Part shown: positions 18,111 to 26,867 of the stretch, piece by piece | Layout of the letters: each line of letters begins with the position of its first letter | Position numbering within the stretch: position 1 is the first letter of the stretch | NCBI GenBank assembly: GCA_002428015.1 | Contig: DIZW01000110.1 | Coordinates: 1 to 64,000 of the forward strand | Source of the DNA: Oxalobacteraceae bacterium UBA6018 | GTDB lineage: Bacteria > Pseudomonadota > Gammaproteobacteria > Burkholderiales > Burkholderiaceae_D | Direction: 5' to 3' | DNA: 64,000 nucleotides | The notes under the pieces: generated by a model | The model's input: only the letters and a program-made list of their open reading frames with translations | What the model was told of the DNA's origin: nothing | Database searches by the model: none | Made by a program: the position numbers and the translations under genes

Positions 18111-19808
18111 TCACGGCTTCTTGTCGTTCGCACCATCGGTCGAAAAGTTCAGCTCGGGCGTGCTGTCGTCGGCCGGCGCCTTGTCCTTGCCGGCATCGCT
18201 GCCGGCCGGCAGTTGCGGCGGTTCCGCTTCCGGCGCGGGGGTGTCCAGCTTGAGTTCGATCTGCTCGTTCATGTCGACCTTCTTTTCCACCGAGACCACC
18301 TGGGGGAAGCCGATGATCAGCGCCACCATGATCACCTGGGCCGCCACGAAGGGCATCGCACCCCAGTAGATGTCGGAGGTCTTCACTTCCTTGGGCGCCA
18401 CCGAGCGCAGATAGAACAGCGCGAAGCCGAACGGCGGGTGCATGAACGAGGTCTGCATGTTCACGCCCAGCAGCACGCCGAACCAGATCAGGTCGATGCC
18501 GAGCTTGTTGGCCACCGGCCCCACCAGCGGCACCAGGATGAAGGCCAGCTCGAAGAAGTCGAGGAAGAAGGCCAGCAGGAAGAACATGATGTTGACGACG
18601 ATGAGAAAGCCCAGCGCGCCGCCCGGCAGGCCGGTCAGCAGGCGCTCCACCCACAGGTCGCCGTTCACGCCGCGGAACACCAGCGTGAACACGGTCGAGC
18701 CGATCAGGATGAACATCACGAAGCAGGCCAGGCGGGTGGTCGAATTCATGGCCTGGCGCAGCAGCGGATACGACAGCCGGCGGTTCAGCAGCGCCAGGAT
18801 CAGCGCGCCCATGGCGCCCATGCCGCCGCCCTCGGTGGGGGTGGCGATGCCCACGAAGATGGTGCCCAGCACCAGGAAGATCAGGGCCAGCGGCGGCACC
18901 AGCACGAACACCACCCGTTCGGCCATGCGCGAGAGCAGGCCGAGCTTGAGGTGGCGGTTGGCCAGGGCCAGCACGAAGGCGGCGGCGATGCCGGCGGCCG
19001 CGCCGAAGATGCCCAGTTCGTCCTTGGCCAGTTGCGGGTGGCGCGCGCCCCACAGGTGGGCGAAGCCGTACGACACCAGCACCGCGGCCACCATCAGCGC
19101 CAGCAGCGAGCGCGCGCCGCTGTCGCCGTTCGGCTCGCGCAGGTTGCGCGCTTCCAGCGGCAGGGCCGGCACCAGGGCCGGCTTGAAGATCGACAGCGCC
19201 AGCACGTAGCCGGCGTACAGGACCGTGAGCAGCAGGCCGGGCACGAAGGCGGCCTTGTACATGTCGCCCACGGAGCGGCCCAGCTGGTCGGCCATCACGA
19301 TCAGCACCAGCGAGGGCGGGATGATCTGGGCCAGGGTGCCGGAGGCGGCGATCACGCCCGAGGCGACCCGCTTGTCGTAGCCGTAGCGCAGCATGACCGG
19401 CAGCGAGATCAGGCCCATCGAGATGACCGAGGCGGCCACCACGCCGGTGGTGGCGGCCAGCAGGGCGCCCACGAAGATGACGGCGTAGGCGACGCCGCCG
19501 CGGATCGGCCCGAACAGCTGGCCGATGGTGTCGAGCAGATCCTCGGCCATGCCTGAGCGTTCCAGGATCAGGCCCATGAAGGTGAAGAAGGGGATCGCCA
19601 GCAGCGTGTCGCTGCTCATGATGCCGAAGATCCGGTTGGGCAGGGCCTGCAGCAGCTCCGGCGTGAGCAGGCCGAGCTTGATGCCGACCACGCCAAAGAA
19701 CAGGCCGTTGGCGGCCAGCGAGAACGCCACCGGGAAGCCCGACAGCAGGAAGATCACCAGCGCGCAGAACATGATCGGCGCCAGATTCGCGATAAGGAAG
19801 GATTCCAT
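18111..19808 (-). CDS. TRAP transporter large permease subunit (DctM family)
   Basis: A 565-residue inner-membrane protein, the sodium-coupled translocation subunit of a TRAP transporter. It has many hydrophobic helices, with the family motifs 'AIPFFTFMGLILERSGMAEDLLD', 'GVVAASVISMGLISLPVMLRYGYD', 'ASGTLAQIIPPSLVLIVMADQLG' and 'SFMHPPFGFALFYLRSVAP'. It is longer than the common 425-residue form because of a central insertion with extra hydrophobic segments and a polar 50-residue C-terminal tail rich in Pro, Glu and Asp. It lies 48 bp after dctQ in the same operon. The substrate is unknown; no solute-binding gene adjoins. Confidence 0.9.
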   Translation of the reverse strand: MESFLIANLAPIMFCALVIFLLSGFPVAFSLAANGLFFGVVGIKLGLLTPELLQALPNRIFGIMSSDTLLAIPFFTFMGLILERSGMAEDLLDTIGQLFGPIRGGVAYAVIFVGALLAATTGVVAASVISMGLISLPVMLRYGYDKRVASGVIAASGTLAQIIPPSLVLIVMADQLGRSVGDMYKAAFVPGLLLTVLYAGYVLALSIFKPALVPALPLEARNLREPNGDSGARSLLALMVAAVLVSYGFAHLWGARHPQLAKDELGIFGAAAGIAAAFVLALANRHLKLGLLSRMAERVVFVLVPPLALIFLVLGTIFVGIATPTEGGGMGAMGALILALLNRRLSYPLLRQAMNSTTRLACFVMFILIGSTVFTLVFRGVNGDLWVERLLTGLPGGALGFLIVVNIMFFLLAFFLDFFELAFILVPLVGPVANKLGIDLIWFGVLLGVNMQTSFMHPPFGFALFYLRSVAPKEVKTSDIYWGAMPFVAAQVIMVALIIGFPQVVSVEKKVDMNEQIELKLDTPAPEAEPPQLPAGSDAGKDKAPADDSTPELNFSTDGANDKKP

Positions 19809-19856
19809 GTGCCCCTGATTAACTAGTTATTGTTATGTGAGAGCGCGCGGCGCGCG

Positions 19857-20435
19857 TCAGCCGATCTGGTTGGCCGCCTTGATGGCGGCGATCTCGTCCT
19901 CCGGCGTGGTGGCGTGCTTGGCGAACTCGTGCCCGTCGATGCGCCCGGCCAGGAAGGCGATGCGCTTGATCACCTCCGACACCGCCTGCAGCACCAGCAG
20001 CGCGAAGCCGACCGGCACCAGCAGCTTGGCCGGCCACACGATCAGCCCGCCCGCGTTGCTCGACATCTCGGCGCTGCGGATGGACAGCGCCGCGAACGGG
20101 ACGCCGAACCACAGGATCACCAGGCACACCGGCAGCAGGAACAGCAGGAAGCCGAACAGGTCGATCCACACCTGGGTGCGGCGCGAGAAGCGCCCCACCA
20201 CCACGTCGATGCGCACGTGCTCGTCGCGTCTCAAGGTGTTGGACGCGGCCAGCATGAACATGGCCGCGTACAGGTACCACTGGATTTCCAGCCAGGCGTT
20301 GGAGCTGCTGTTGAAGATGTAGCGGATCAGCGCGTTGCCGGCGCAGATGATCACGGCCGCCAGCAGCGCCCAGCTGACCGTGTCCGCGATTTTTTCATTG
20401 AGGCTGTCGATCAGCCGGGATAGTGCCATGAACAT
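19857..20435 (-). CDS. TRAP transporter small permease subunit (DctQ family)
   Basis: A 192-residue membrane protein with four hydrophobic helices, the small permease partner of DctM. Family traits are 'ISWALLAAVIICAGNALIRYIFN'-like helix 1, 'AWLEIQWYLYAAMFMLAASNTLRRDEHVRIDVV' in pattern and 'VRIDVVVGRFSRR'. The start at 20435 is preceded by aggag at an eight-base spacing; the open frame runs 48 bases further upstream without such a signal. It lies downstream of argH on the same strand after 147 bp, with a GC-rich hairpin region between, so it is probably transcribed separately. Confidence 0.88.
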   Translation of the reverse strand: MFMALSRLIDSLNEKIADTVSWALLAAVIICAGNALIRYIFNSSSNAWLEIQWYLYAAMFMLAASNTLRRDEHVRIDVVVGRFSRRTQVWIDLFGFLLFLLPVCLVILWFGVPFAALSIRSAEMSSNAGGLIVWPAKLLVPVGFALLVLQAVSEVIKRIAFLAGRIDGHEFAKHATTPEDEIAAIKAANQIG

Positions 20436-20582
20436 TGTCGTGTCTCCTGTGTGCCAACTATTGCTGTCAGATAAGGGTAACAAAGATCAGGGAGCTTGTG
20501 GGAACGTTGTGAGGGGCGGCCCAGGCGGGCCGCGCGCGCCGCCCAGGACGGGCGGCGCCGGCCCGGCGCGGCGGCTAGAGGC

Positions 20583-21977
20583 TTACGCCAGCTGGGCGCG
20601 CACGCGGGCGATCGCCGCGCGCACCTGGGCCGGCGCGGTGCCGCCCACGTGGTCGCGCGCCGCCACCGAGCCCTCCAGGGTCAGCACGGCGAACACGTCG
20701 TCCTCGATCAGGGGCGAGAACTGGCGCAGCGTCTCGAGCGCCATCTCGGACAGGTCGCAGCCGGCGTCGTCGCAGGCGCGCACGGCGCGCGCCACCGCCT
20801 CGTGGGCGTCGCGGAACGGCAGGCCCTTCTTGACCAGGTAGTCGGCCAGGTCGGTCGCGGTGGCGTAGCCCTGCAGGGCGGCCGCGCGCATCGCGTCCGG
20901 CTTGACGGTGATCCCGCCGGCCATGTCGGCGAAGATGCGCAGGGTGTCGACGACGGTGTCGACCGTGTCGAACAGGGGCTCCTTGTCCTCCTGGTTGTCC
21001 TTGTTGTAGGCCAGCGGCTGGCCTTTCATCAGGGTCAGCAGGCCGGTCAGGTGGCCGAACACGCGGCCGGTCTTGCCGCGCGCCAGTTCCGGCACGTCCG
21101 GGTTCTTCTTTTGCGGCATGATCGACGAGCCGGTGCAGAAGCGGTCGGCGATGTCGATGAAGCCCACCCGCGGGCTCATCCAGATGATCAGCTCCTCCGA
21201 CATGCGCGACACGTGGGTCATGATGAGCGCGCTGGCGGCGCAGAATTCGATGGCGAAGTCGCGGTCCGAGACGGCGTCGAGCGAGTTGTGGCAGACGTCG
21301 TCGAAGCCGAGCGTGCGCGCCACGCGCGCGCGGTCGATCGGAAAGGTGGTGCCGGCCAGCGCGGCCGCGCCCAGCGGCAGGCGGTTCACGCGCTTGCGGG
21401 CGTCGGCCATGCGCTCGACGTCGCGCCCGAACATCTCGACGTAGGCCAGCATGTGGTGGCCGAAGGTGATCGGCTGGGCCACCTGCATGTGGGTGAAGCC
21501 GGGCAGGATGGTGTCGGCGTGGCGCTCGGCCAGGTCGACCAGGGCGCCGCGCAGGGCCTGCAGCAGGACCGTGATGTCGTCGATGGCGCTGCGCACGTAC
21601 AGGCGGATGTCGGTGGCGACCTGGTCGTTGCGCGAGCGTCCCGTGTGCAGGCGCTTGCCGGCGTCGCCCACCAGCTCGGTCAGGCGCTTCTCGATGTTCA
21701 GGTGGACGTCTTCCAGGTCCAGCAGCCACTCGAAGCCGCCGGCCTCGATTTCGCCCTTGATCTGGGCCATGCCGCGTTCGATCTCGGCGCGGTCGGACTG
21801 GGAGATAATGCCTTGCGCGGCCAGCATTTCGGCGTGCGCGAGCGAGCCCTGGATGTCGAACAGGGCCAGGCGCTTGTCGAAAAAGACCGAGGCCGTGTAG
21901 CGTTTGACGAGGTCGGAGACAGGTTCGGAAAAGCGCGCCGACCAGGCTTCGCCCTTCTTGGAGAGTTGTGCGGTCAT
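20583..21977 (-). CDS. argH: Argininosuccinate lyase
   Basis: Last enzyme of arginine biosynthesis: it splits argininosuccinate into arginine and fumarate. The 464-residue length is normal for the family. The fumarase/aspartase-superfamily signature 'GSSIMPQKKNPD' is intact and includes the catalytic serine. Other landmarks are 'EDVHLNIEKRLTELVGDAGKRLHTGRSRNDQ' in pattern, and the TH region 'VAQPITFGHHML'. The start at 21977 gives the typical MTAQLSKKGEAW N-terminus and is preceded by aaagga; the upstream in-frame ATG at 22013 would add 12 untypical residues. Nothing suggests a role other than biosynthesis, although it stands near the cyanophycin-related genes. Confidence 0.97.
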   Translation of the reverse strand: MTAQLSKKGEAWSARFSEPVSDLVKRYTASVFFDKRLALFDIQGSLAHAEMLAAQGIISQSDRAEIERGMAQIKGEIEAGGFEWLLDLEDVHLNIEKRLTELVGDAGKRLHTGRSRNDQVATDIRLYVRSAIDDITVLLQALRGALVDLAERHADTILPGFTHMQVAQPITFGHHMLAYVEMFGRDVERMADARKRVNRLPLGAAALAGTTFPIDRARVARTLGFDDVCHNSLDAVSDRDFAIEFCAASALIMTHVSRMSEELIIWMSPRVGFIDIADRFCTGSSIMPQKKNPDVPELARGKTGRVFGHLTGLLTLMKGQPLAYNKDNQEDKEPLFDTVDTVVDTLRIFADMAGGITVKPDAMRAAALQGYATATDLADYLVKKGLPFRDAHEAVARAVRACDDAGCDLSEMALETLRQFSPLIEDDVFAVLTLEGSVAARDHVGGTAPAQVRAAIARVRAQLA

Positions 21978-22143
21978 GTAGGGGTTCCTTTGATTTACAG
22001 GATTATAAAACACGGCACCGGGACGTAGGACAATTCCGGCCCGGCGCGTCCACGGGCCGGGCGCCGCGCACGCCGTTGGCGCGCGAACGACACCGGGGAC
22101 GATTCGACGGTAAAATCAAATTTTTTGGCGGATCGCGAAACCC

Positions 22144-22569
22144 ATGTCCAACTTGCAGATTAGTACCGACCGTTCCGAGCTCGACGTCCCCCTCATCTAC
22201 CGCTTCCTGAGCGAGCAGTCGACCTGGGCCGTCGGCATATCGCGCGCGGTGGTCGAGCGCGCCATCGAAAACTCCCTGTGCTTCGGCGGCTTCGTCGACG
22301 GCCGCCAGGTCGCCTTCGCCCGCGTGGTCACCGATTTTGCCACCTTCGGCAACCTGGTCGACATGTTCGTCATCCCCGAGTACCGGGGGCGCGGCTACGC
22401 CAAGGACATCATGCGCGCCGTGATGGCCCATCCCAGCCTGAAGGGCTTGCGCCGCTTCACGCTGGCCACCGGCGACGCCCATGGCCTGTACGAACAGTTC
22501 GGCTTTGCCCCGCCCCAGCGCCCCGATACCCTGCTCGAGCGCTACTTCCCCCACATCTACGTCAGCTGA
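22144..22569 (+). CDS. GNAT family N-acetyltransferase
   Basis: A 141-residue single-domain acetyltransferase. The acetyl-CoA binding motif A is seen as 'MFVIPEYRGRGYAKDIMRAVM', with the R/Q-x-x-G-x-G/A pattern, and the C-terminal 'GLYEQFGFAPPQ' is the usual final strand and turn. The start 'ISTDRSELDVPLIYRFLSEQSTWA' resembles a subgroup often annotated only as GNAT. The substrate cannot be inferred. It is divergent from argH (166 bp gap containing an AT-rich stretch that may hold promoters) and convergent with the YfcC-type gene, 33 bp apart. Confidence 0.9.
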   Translation: MSNLQISTDRSELDVPLIYRFLSEQSTWAVGISRAVVERAIENSLCFGGFVDGRQVAFARVVTDFATFGNLVDMFVIPEYRGRGYAKDIMRAVMAHPSLKGLRRFTLATGDAHGLYEQFGFAPPQRPDTLLERYFPHIYVS

Positions 22570-22602
22570 GGGATCAGCCGAACCCTTGGCCGCGCGCCTG
22601 GC

Positions 22603-23994
22603 TCACCAGTTCATCAGGCAGGGCGGCACCAGCAGGGCCAGGGCCAGCGCCAGGTAGATCAGCTGCAGCGGCACCATCCACTTGACCCAGGTGATCCAGG
22701 GGATGCGCGCCAGCGCCAGCACGCCCACCGTGATGCCCGAGGTGGGGATCATCGGGGTGGTCAGCTCGCCGAACTGGAACGCCAGGATGGCGGTCTGGCG
22801 CGTCACGCCCACAAGGTCGGCCAGAGGCGCCATGATCGGCATGGTCAGGGCCGCCTGGCCGCTGCCGGAGTGGATGAAGAAATTGATCACCGACTGGATC
22901 AGGAACATCTTCTGCGCCGAGAACACCGGGCTGGACGACTGCACCAGCGGCATCAGCGCGTGCAGCATGGTGTCGATCACGTGGGCGTCGCGCGCCAGCA
23001 CCAGGGTGCCGCGCGCCAGCGCGATCACCAGCGCGGTGGGCACCAGGTCGCGCGCGCCCTGCATGAAGGCGGCCACGAAGTCGTCGGCGCCGAGCCGCCC
23101 GACCAGACCGACCACGATCGCCATGCTCAGGAACAGCGCGGCCAGCTCGTCGATGAACCAGCCGTAGCGGATCACCCCGAACACCATCCCGCCCAGGGTC
23201 GCCACAAAGATCCACAGCACCGCGTTGTGGCGCGCCGTCATGCCGGCGAAGCTGTCGGGAAGCTCGGCCGCGCGCTCGCCGCGGCGCAGCTGGTCGAGCG
23301 CGTAGGTGGGGCTGCGGGTGGGGTCGCGCTTGATGCGCGCCGCGTACCACATCAGGAAGGCGATCGTGATGCCGGTGGCGACGAACCACACGATCAGCCG
23401 GTAGCCCATGCCCGAGAACACCGGCACCCCGGCGATGCCCTGGGCGATGCCGACGTTGAAGGGATTGAGGAAGGCCGCCGCGAACCCGACCTGGGAGCCG
23501 ACGAAGGGGATCGAGACCCCGACGATCGAGTCGTAGCCCAGCGCGATGGCCAGCGGCACGAAGATCAGGATGAAGGGGATGGCTTCCTCGTTCATGCCGA
23601 AGGTGGCCCCGCCCAGCGAGAACATGGTCACGAACACCGGGATCAGGGCGGCGCGCACGAAGGCCGAGTGGGTGTGGGCCTGGGCGATGCGCTTGATGAG
23701 CGAGTCGACCGCCTCGGTCTTCTGCAGCACCGCGAAGGCGCCGCCCACGATGAGCACGAAGCCGATGATCTGGGCCGCCTCGACGAAGCCCTTGATCGGC
23801 GCCGTCATCAGCGCCACCAGCCCTTGCGGGGCGCTGGCGATGTAGCGGAAGGTGGCCGGGTCGACCAGCTGCTTGCCGTTGACCAGGTGGGTGTCGTACT
23901 TGCCGCCCGGGACCAGCCAGGTGGCCAGCGCGATCAGCGCCAGGATCGCGAACAGCAGCACGAAGGTGTTGGGAAGCTGGAGTCGTTTCATCAT
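22603..23994 (-). CDS. YfcC/DcuC-family membrane transporter
   Basis: A 463-residue polytopic inner-membrane protein of the YfcC family (DcuC-like superfamily), members of which are predicted to carry basic amino acids, dicarboxylates or peptides. Typical stretches are 'LALIALATWLVPGG'-like helix 1 followed by the 'G.YD' turn, 'GGATFGMNEEAIPFILIFVPLAIALGYD', 'NFFIHSGSGQAALTMPIMAPLADL' and 'GELTTPMIPTSG'. It begins with ATGATG whose first ATG overlaps the stop of the upstream hydrolase gene (ATGA), so the two are co-translated. That coupling suggests it imports the hydrolase's substrate or exchanges its product. Confidence 0.88.
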   Translation of the reverse strand: MMKRLQLPNTFVLLFAILALIALATWLVPGGKYDTHLVNGKQLVDPATFRYIASAPQGLVALMTAPIKGFVEAAQIIGFVLIVGGAFAVLQKTEAVDSLIKRIAQAHTHSAFVRAALIPVFVTMFSLGGATFGMNEEAIPFILIFVPLAIALGYDSIVGVSIPFVGSQVGFAAAFLNPFNVGIAQGIAGVPVFSGMGYRLIVWFVATGITIAFLMWYAARIKRDPTRSPTYALDQLRRGERAAELPDSFAGMTARHNAVLWIFVATLGGMVFGVIRYGWFIDELAALFLSMAIVVGLVGRLGADDFVAAFMQGARDLVPTALVIALARGTLVLARDAHVIDTMLHALMPLVQSSSPVFSAQKMFLIQSVINFFIHSGSGQAALTMPIMAPLADLVGVTRQTAILAFQFGELTTPMIPTSGITVGVLALARIPWITWVKWMVPLQLIYLALALALLVPPCLMNW

Positions 23995-25115
23995 TGGCTC
24001 AGTAGATTGCCGGCGCGGTAGGCGGTGGCCCCCGCGATCTTGGCCACCGCCATCCCGCGCAGCAGGTGGCGGTGGGCGGTGCGGGCGAACAGCACCCCGT
24101 CCACCTCGGCGCGCAGCGGCGTGCTGGCGCCGCTGACCGGGTTGATCAGGTCGGCGATGGTGTCGCCGACCTTGACCTGCTCGCCCAGTTCGCGCACGAA
24201 CACCAGCACCCCGGCGTGGGGCGCGGCGATCGGCTGCACTCCCTCCAGCGGGGTCGGCTCGCACAGGGCGGCCGGCAGCGGCGCCAGCGGCAGCTCGAAC
24301 ATGCCCTCGCGCGCCAGGAACTGCAGCAGCGCGCGCGCGTCGCGCTCGGCGCAGGCGTAATTGACGTCCATCTCGCCGCGCAGCTCGACGGTGGTGGACA
24401 GGCAGGCGTTTTCCGGGATCGGCTGGTCCGGGCCGAAGTGCGCGGCCAGGTCCCACCACAGGCGGCTGCAGGCCTCGTCGAAGGGCTCGCCGCCGCCCGC
24501 CAGGGCCAGCAGCACCGCGTGCGCGCCCATCAGCGCGGCCAGCGGCTTGACGCGCTCGGCCAGCGGGGTGCCGGCGTAGATGTGCAGCACCGCCTCGTTA
24601 TCGCAATGCAGGTCGAGCACGATGTCGGCGTCGATCGCCAGCGACAGCAGGATCTTCTTGAGCGCCTCGGCGTCGGTGCCCGGCTGCCAGGCCGCCACCG
24701 AGGCGCGCGCATGGTCCCGCACCAGCGCCACGTTGGCGGCGGCATCAAGGCCCAGCTTGCCCTTGAGCGACTGCTTCAGCTCGTCCGCCACGTGCTTGTA
24801 GGCGCGGTTGAAATTGATCCCGGTGGTCAGGTCGAAGCGGCCGAAAGGGGCGCCCTGGATGGCCTGGGCCAGGCCGATCGGGTTGGCCGCCGGCACCAGG
24901 ATGACTTCGCCATGGAGGCGATCTTCCAGGGCGGCCAGCTCGGTGCGCAGGAACTGGGCCACCAGCATGCCGGGCACCTCGTCGGCGTGCAGCGCGGCCT
25001 GGATGTAGACTTTCTTGCCGCTGCCGGGCGTGCCGAAGTGGAAGCTGGTCAGCTGGCAGCGCATGCTGCTGTCGGCCAGCGAGACGTCGTGGGTGATTAC
25101 TTGCATGGTGATCAT
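23991..25115 (-). CDS. Succinylglutamate desuccinylase/aspartoacylase-family metallohydrolase; candidate beta-aspartyl-arginine dipeptidase
   Basis: A 371-374 residue zinc-dependent amidohydrolase of the M14-like AstE/aspartoacylase group. Counting from the Met at 25106, the zinc ligands are His40 and Glu43 in 'HADEVPG' and His167 in 'DLHCDN'; the general base is probably Glu241 in 'TVELRGEMD'. The C-terminal part is a beta-barrel ('GVQPIAAPHAGVLVFVRELG'). Two ATGs (25115, 25106) are possible and neither has a clear ribosome-binding site. It is coupled to the transporter gene and divergent from a secreted cyanophycinase. Beta-Asp-Arg is an aminosuccinyl-arginine, chemically close to known substrates of the family, hence the suggested role. 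Confidence 0.85.
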   Translation of the reverse strand: MITMQVITHDVSLADSSMRCQLTSFHFGTPGSGKKVYIQAALHADEVPGMLVAQFLRTELAALEDRLHGEVILVPAANPIGLAQAIQGAPFGRFDLTTGINFNRAYKHVADELKQSLKGKLGLDAAANVALVRDHARASVAAWQPGTDAEALKKILLSLAIDADIVLDLHCDNEAVLHIYAGTPLAERVKPLAALMGAHAVLLALAGGGEPFDEACSRLWWDLAAHFGPDQPIPENACLSTTVELRGEMDVNYACAERDARALLQFLAREGMFELPLAPLPAALCEPTPLEGVQPIAAPHAGVLVFVRELGEQVKVGDTIADLINPVSGASTPLRAEVDGVLFARTAHRHLLRGMAVAKIAGATAYRAGNLLSQ

Positions 25116-25307
25116 TGGTTGTGGCAACGGCAGCAAGTGTGGCACAAAACCGGCCAGCCGAACACGGCGCCGCAAAGTTCGAATCCAGCGTATGATTTGC
25201 CTGCAGGAACCTGATTGAACAAACAAGATTAACGACAAGATCGCGCGCCTTCGCGGCGCGCGCCGCGGGCCGTCGCCCTCGACACCCGAATATAGGAATG
25301 ACGACTG

Positions 25308-26621
25308 ATGCTGAAATTGGCCTGCCTGAGCGCATGGATGGTTCTGATGGCGCTGGCCCCCACGGTGGAGGCGGCGCCCCCGGCGCCCCAGCACGAGCAA
25401 GCGCAGCCGCGCGGGCAATCGATCCCGGCGCTGGTGGTGCCCAAGCCGGTCGAGCCGGTGATCAGGGTGAACGCGCCCAGGATCGCGCCCAAGGGCTCGC
25501 TGGTGATCATCGGCGGCGGCCTGCGCGGCGAGAACGCGGCCGTGTGGCAGCGCATCGTGGCGCTGGCCGGCGGCCCCGGCGCGCGCATCGCGGTGTTCGG
25601 CTCGGCCTCGAATAATCCCGAGAAAGCCGCCCTGGCCGACGTCGAGCAGTTGAACGCCTACGGCGCCGATGCCTTCGCGGTGCCGGTGGCGGTGCGCCTG
25701 GCCGGCACCGACTACCGCGCCGCCTCCAACGATCCCGAACTGGCGCGCCAGGTGGCGGCGGCCGGTGGCGCCTTCTTCGTCGGCGGCGACCAGGCCCGCA
25801 TCACGATGGCGCTGCGGCGCCCGGACGGTACCAACAGCCTGGTGCTCGACGCCCTGTGGGACATGTACCGGCGCGGCGGCGTGATCGCCGGCACCAGCGC
25901 CGGCGCGGCCATGATGAGTTCGACCATGTTCTACAACGTCTCCTCGGTGCTGTCGACCTTGAAGCGCGGGGTGGCCGACGGCATGGAGTTGTCCACCGGC
26001 CTCGGTTTCATCGGCGACGACGTGTTCGTCGACCAGCACCTGCTGGTGCGCGGGCGCTTCGGGCGCATGCTGCCGGCCATGCTGGCCAAGGGCTACAAGT
26101 ACGGCCTGGGCATTGACGAGAACACCGCGATGGTGGTCTCGCCCGACCGCGACGTCGAGATCCTCGGCTACAAGGGCGCGCTGTTGCTGGACCTGAGCGC
26201 GGCCACCACCGCGCCGGGGCCGTTCAATGTCAGCGGGGTCAAGATCAGCTACCTCGACAACGGCGACCATTTCAGCCTCGTCACCCACCAGGCCACGCCC
26301 TCGCCGGACAAGGCCGAAGGCAAGTTCGACACCAAGAATCCCTACTACCGCGGCCCGCTGTTCTCGGCCGACATCCTGGGCCACACGGCGGTGGTCGACC
26401 TGATGCAGAAACTGGTCGACAGCGACCAGACCGAGGCGATCGGCATCGCCTTCGGCAGCCCGCGCGACCTGCAGCCCGACCTCGGCTTCGAGTTCCGCTT
26501 CAGCCGCACGCCGCAAAGCGTGGGCTACGCCTCGGCCATCTACGACGCCTATTCGGCCTACTACCTACGCCTGGACGTGCGTCCTATCACCATCAAGCAA
26601 CCGTTCTACGAGTACAAGTAA
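25308..26621 (+). CDS. Secreted cyanophycinase
   Basis: A 437-residue serine hydrolase of peptidase family S51 that degrades cyanophycin (multi-L-arginyl-poly-L-aspartate) to beta-Asp-Arg dipeptides. An N-terminal signal peptide (hydrophobic to about residue 18, predicted cut after VEA) marks it as exported, unlike cytosolic CphB. The nucleophile lies in 'AGTSAGAAM' (Ser197). 'GGDQ' (159-162) and 'DQHLLVRGRFGRM' match the residues that bind substrate in Synechocystis CphB: Asp-Gln-His followed by three arginines at identical spacing. After the catalytic core there is a C-terminal extension of about 150 residues. ATG at 25308; tagga lies about ten bases upstream. Confidence 0.92.
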   Translation: MLKLACLSAWMVLMALAPTVEAAPPAPQHEQAQPRGQSIPALVVPKPVEPVIRVNAPRIAPKGSLVIIGGGLRGENAAVWQRIVALAGGPGARIAVFGSASNNPEKAALADVEQLNAYGADAFAVPVAVRLAGTDYRAASNDPELARQVAAAGGAFFVGGDQARITMALRRPDGTNSLVLDALWDMYRRGGVIAGTSAGAAMMSSTMFYNVSSVLSTLKRGVADGMELSTGLGFIGDDVFVDQHLLVRGRFGRMLPAMLAKGYKYGLGIDENTAMVVSPDRDVEILGYKGALLLDLSAATTAPGPFNVSGVKISYLDNGDHFSLVTHQATPSPDKAEGKFDTKNPYYRGPLFSADILGHTAVVDLMQKLVDSDQTEAIGIAFGSPRDLQPDLGFEFRFSRTPQSVGYASAIYDAYSAYYLRLDVRPITIKQPFYEYK

Positions 26622-26867
26622 CAGGCACAAATAACAACAGCTTCCCGCCTCACATCCCCGCCGCGCCCCCGGCGCGCGGGGCTCCCGCCCTCCCGCCGCG
26701 TTTCAATGTTGCCAACGTGTGTTAGCGCACAGACCGTGTTGTCTTATAGTCATATTCTTCAATCGTTCCTGAGCGAAAGTTACACCAGGGACATGAGACG
26801 GCGAACGGTCCCACTCGTATTGTCCGCGCATACCCAGCCCCAACCATTCTTATAAAAAGGTACGACC

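Noticed and set aside
22144..22569. The GNAT gene as part of the cyanophycin locus
   Set aside because: It is convergent with the transporter gene, not co-transcribed, and has no evident link to arginine or aspartate.
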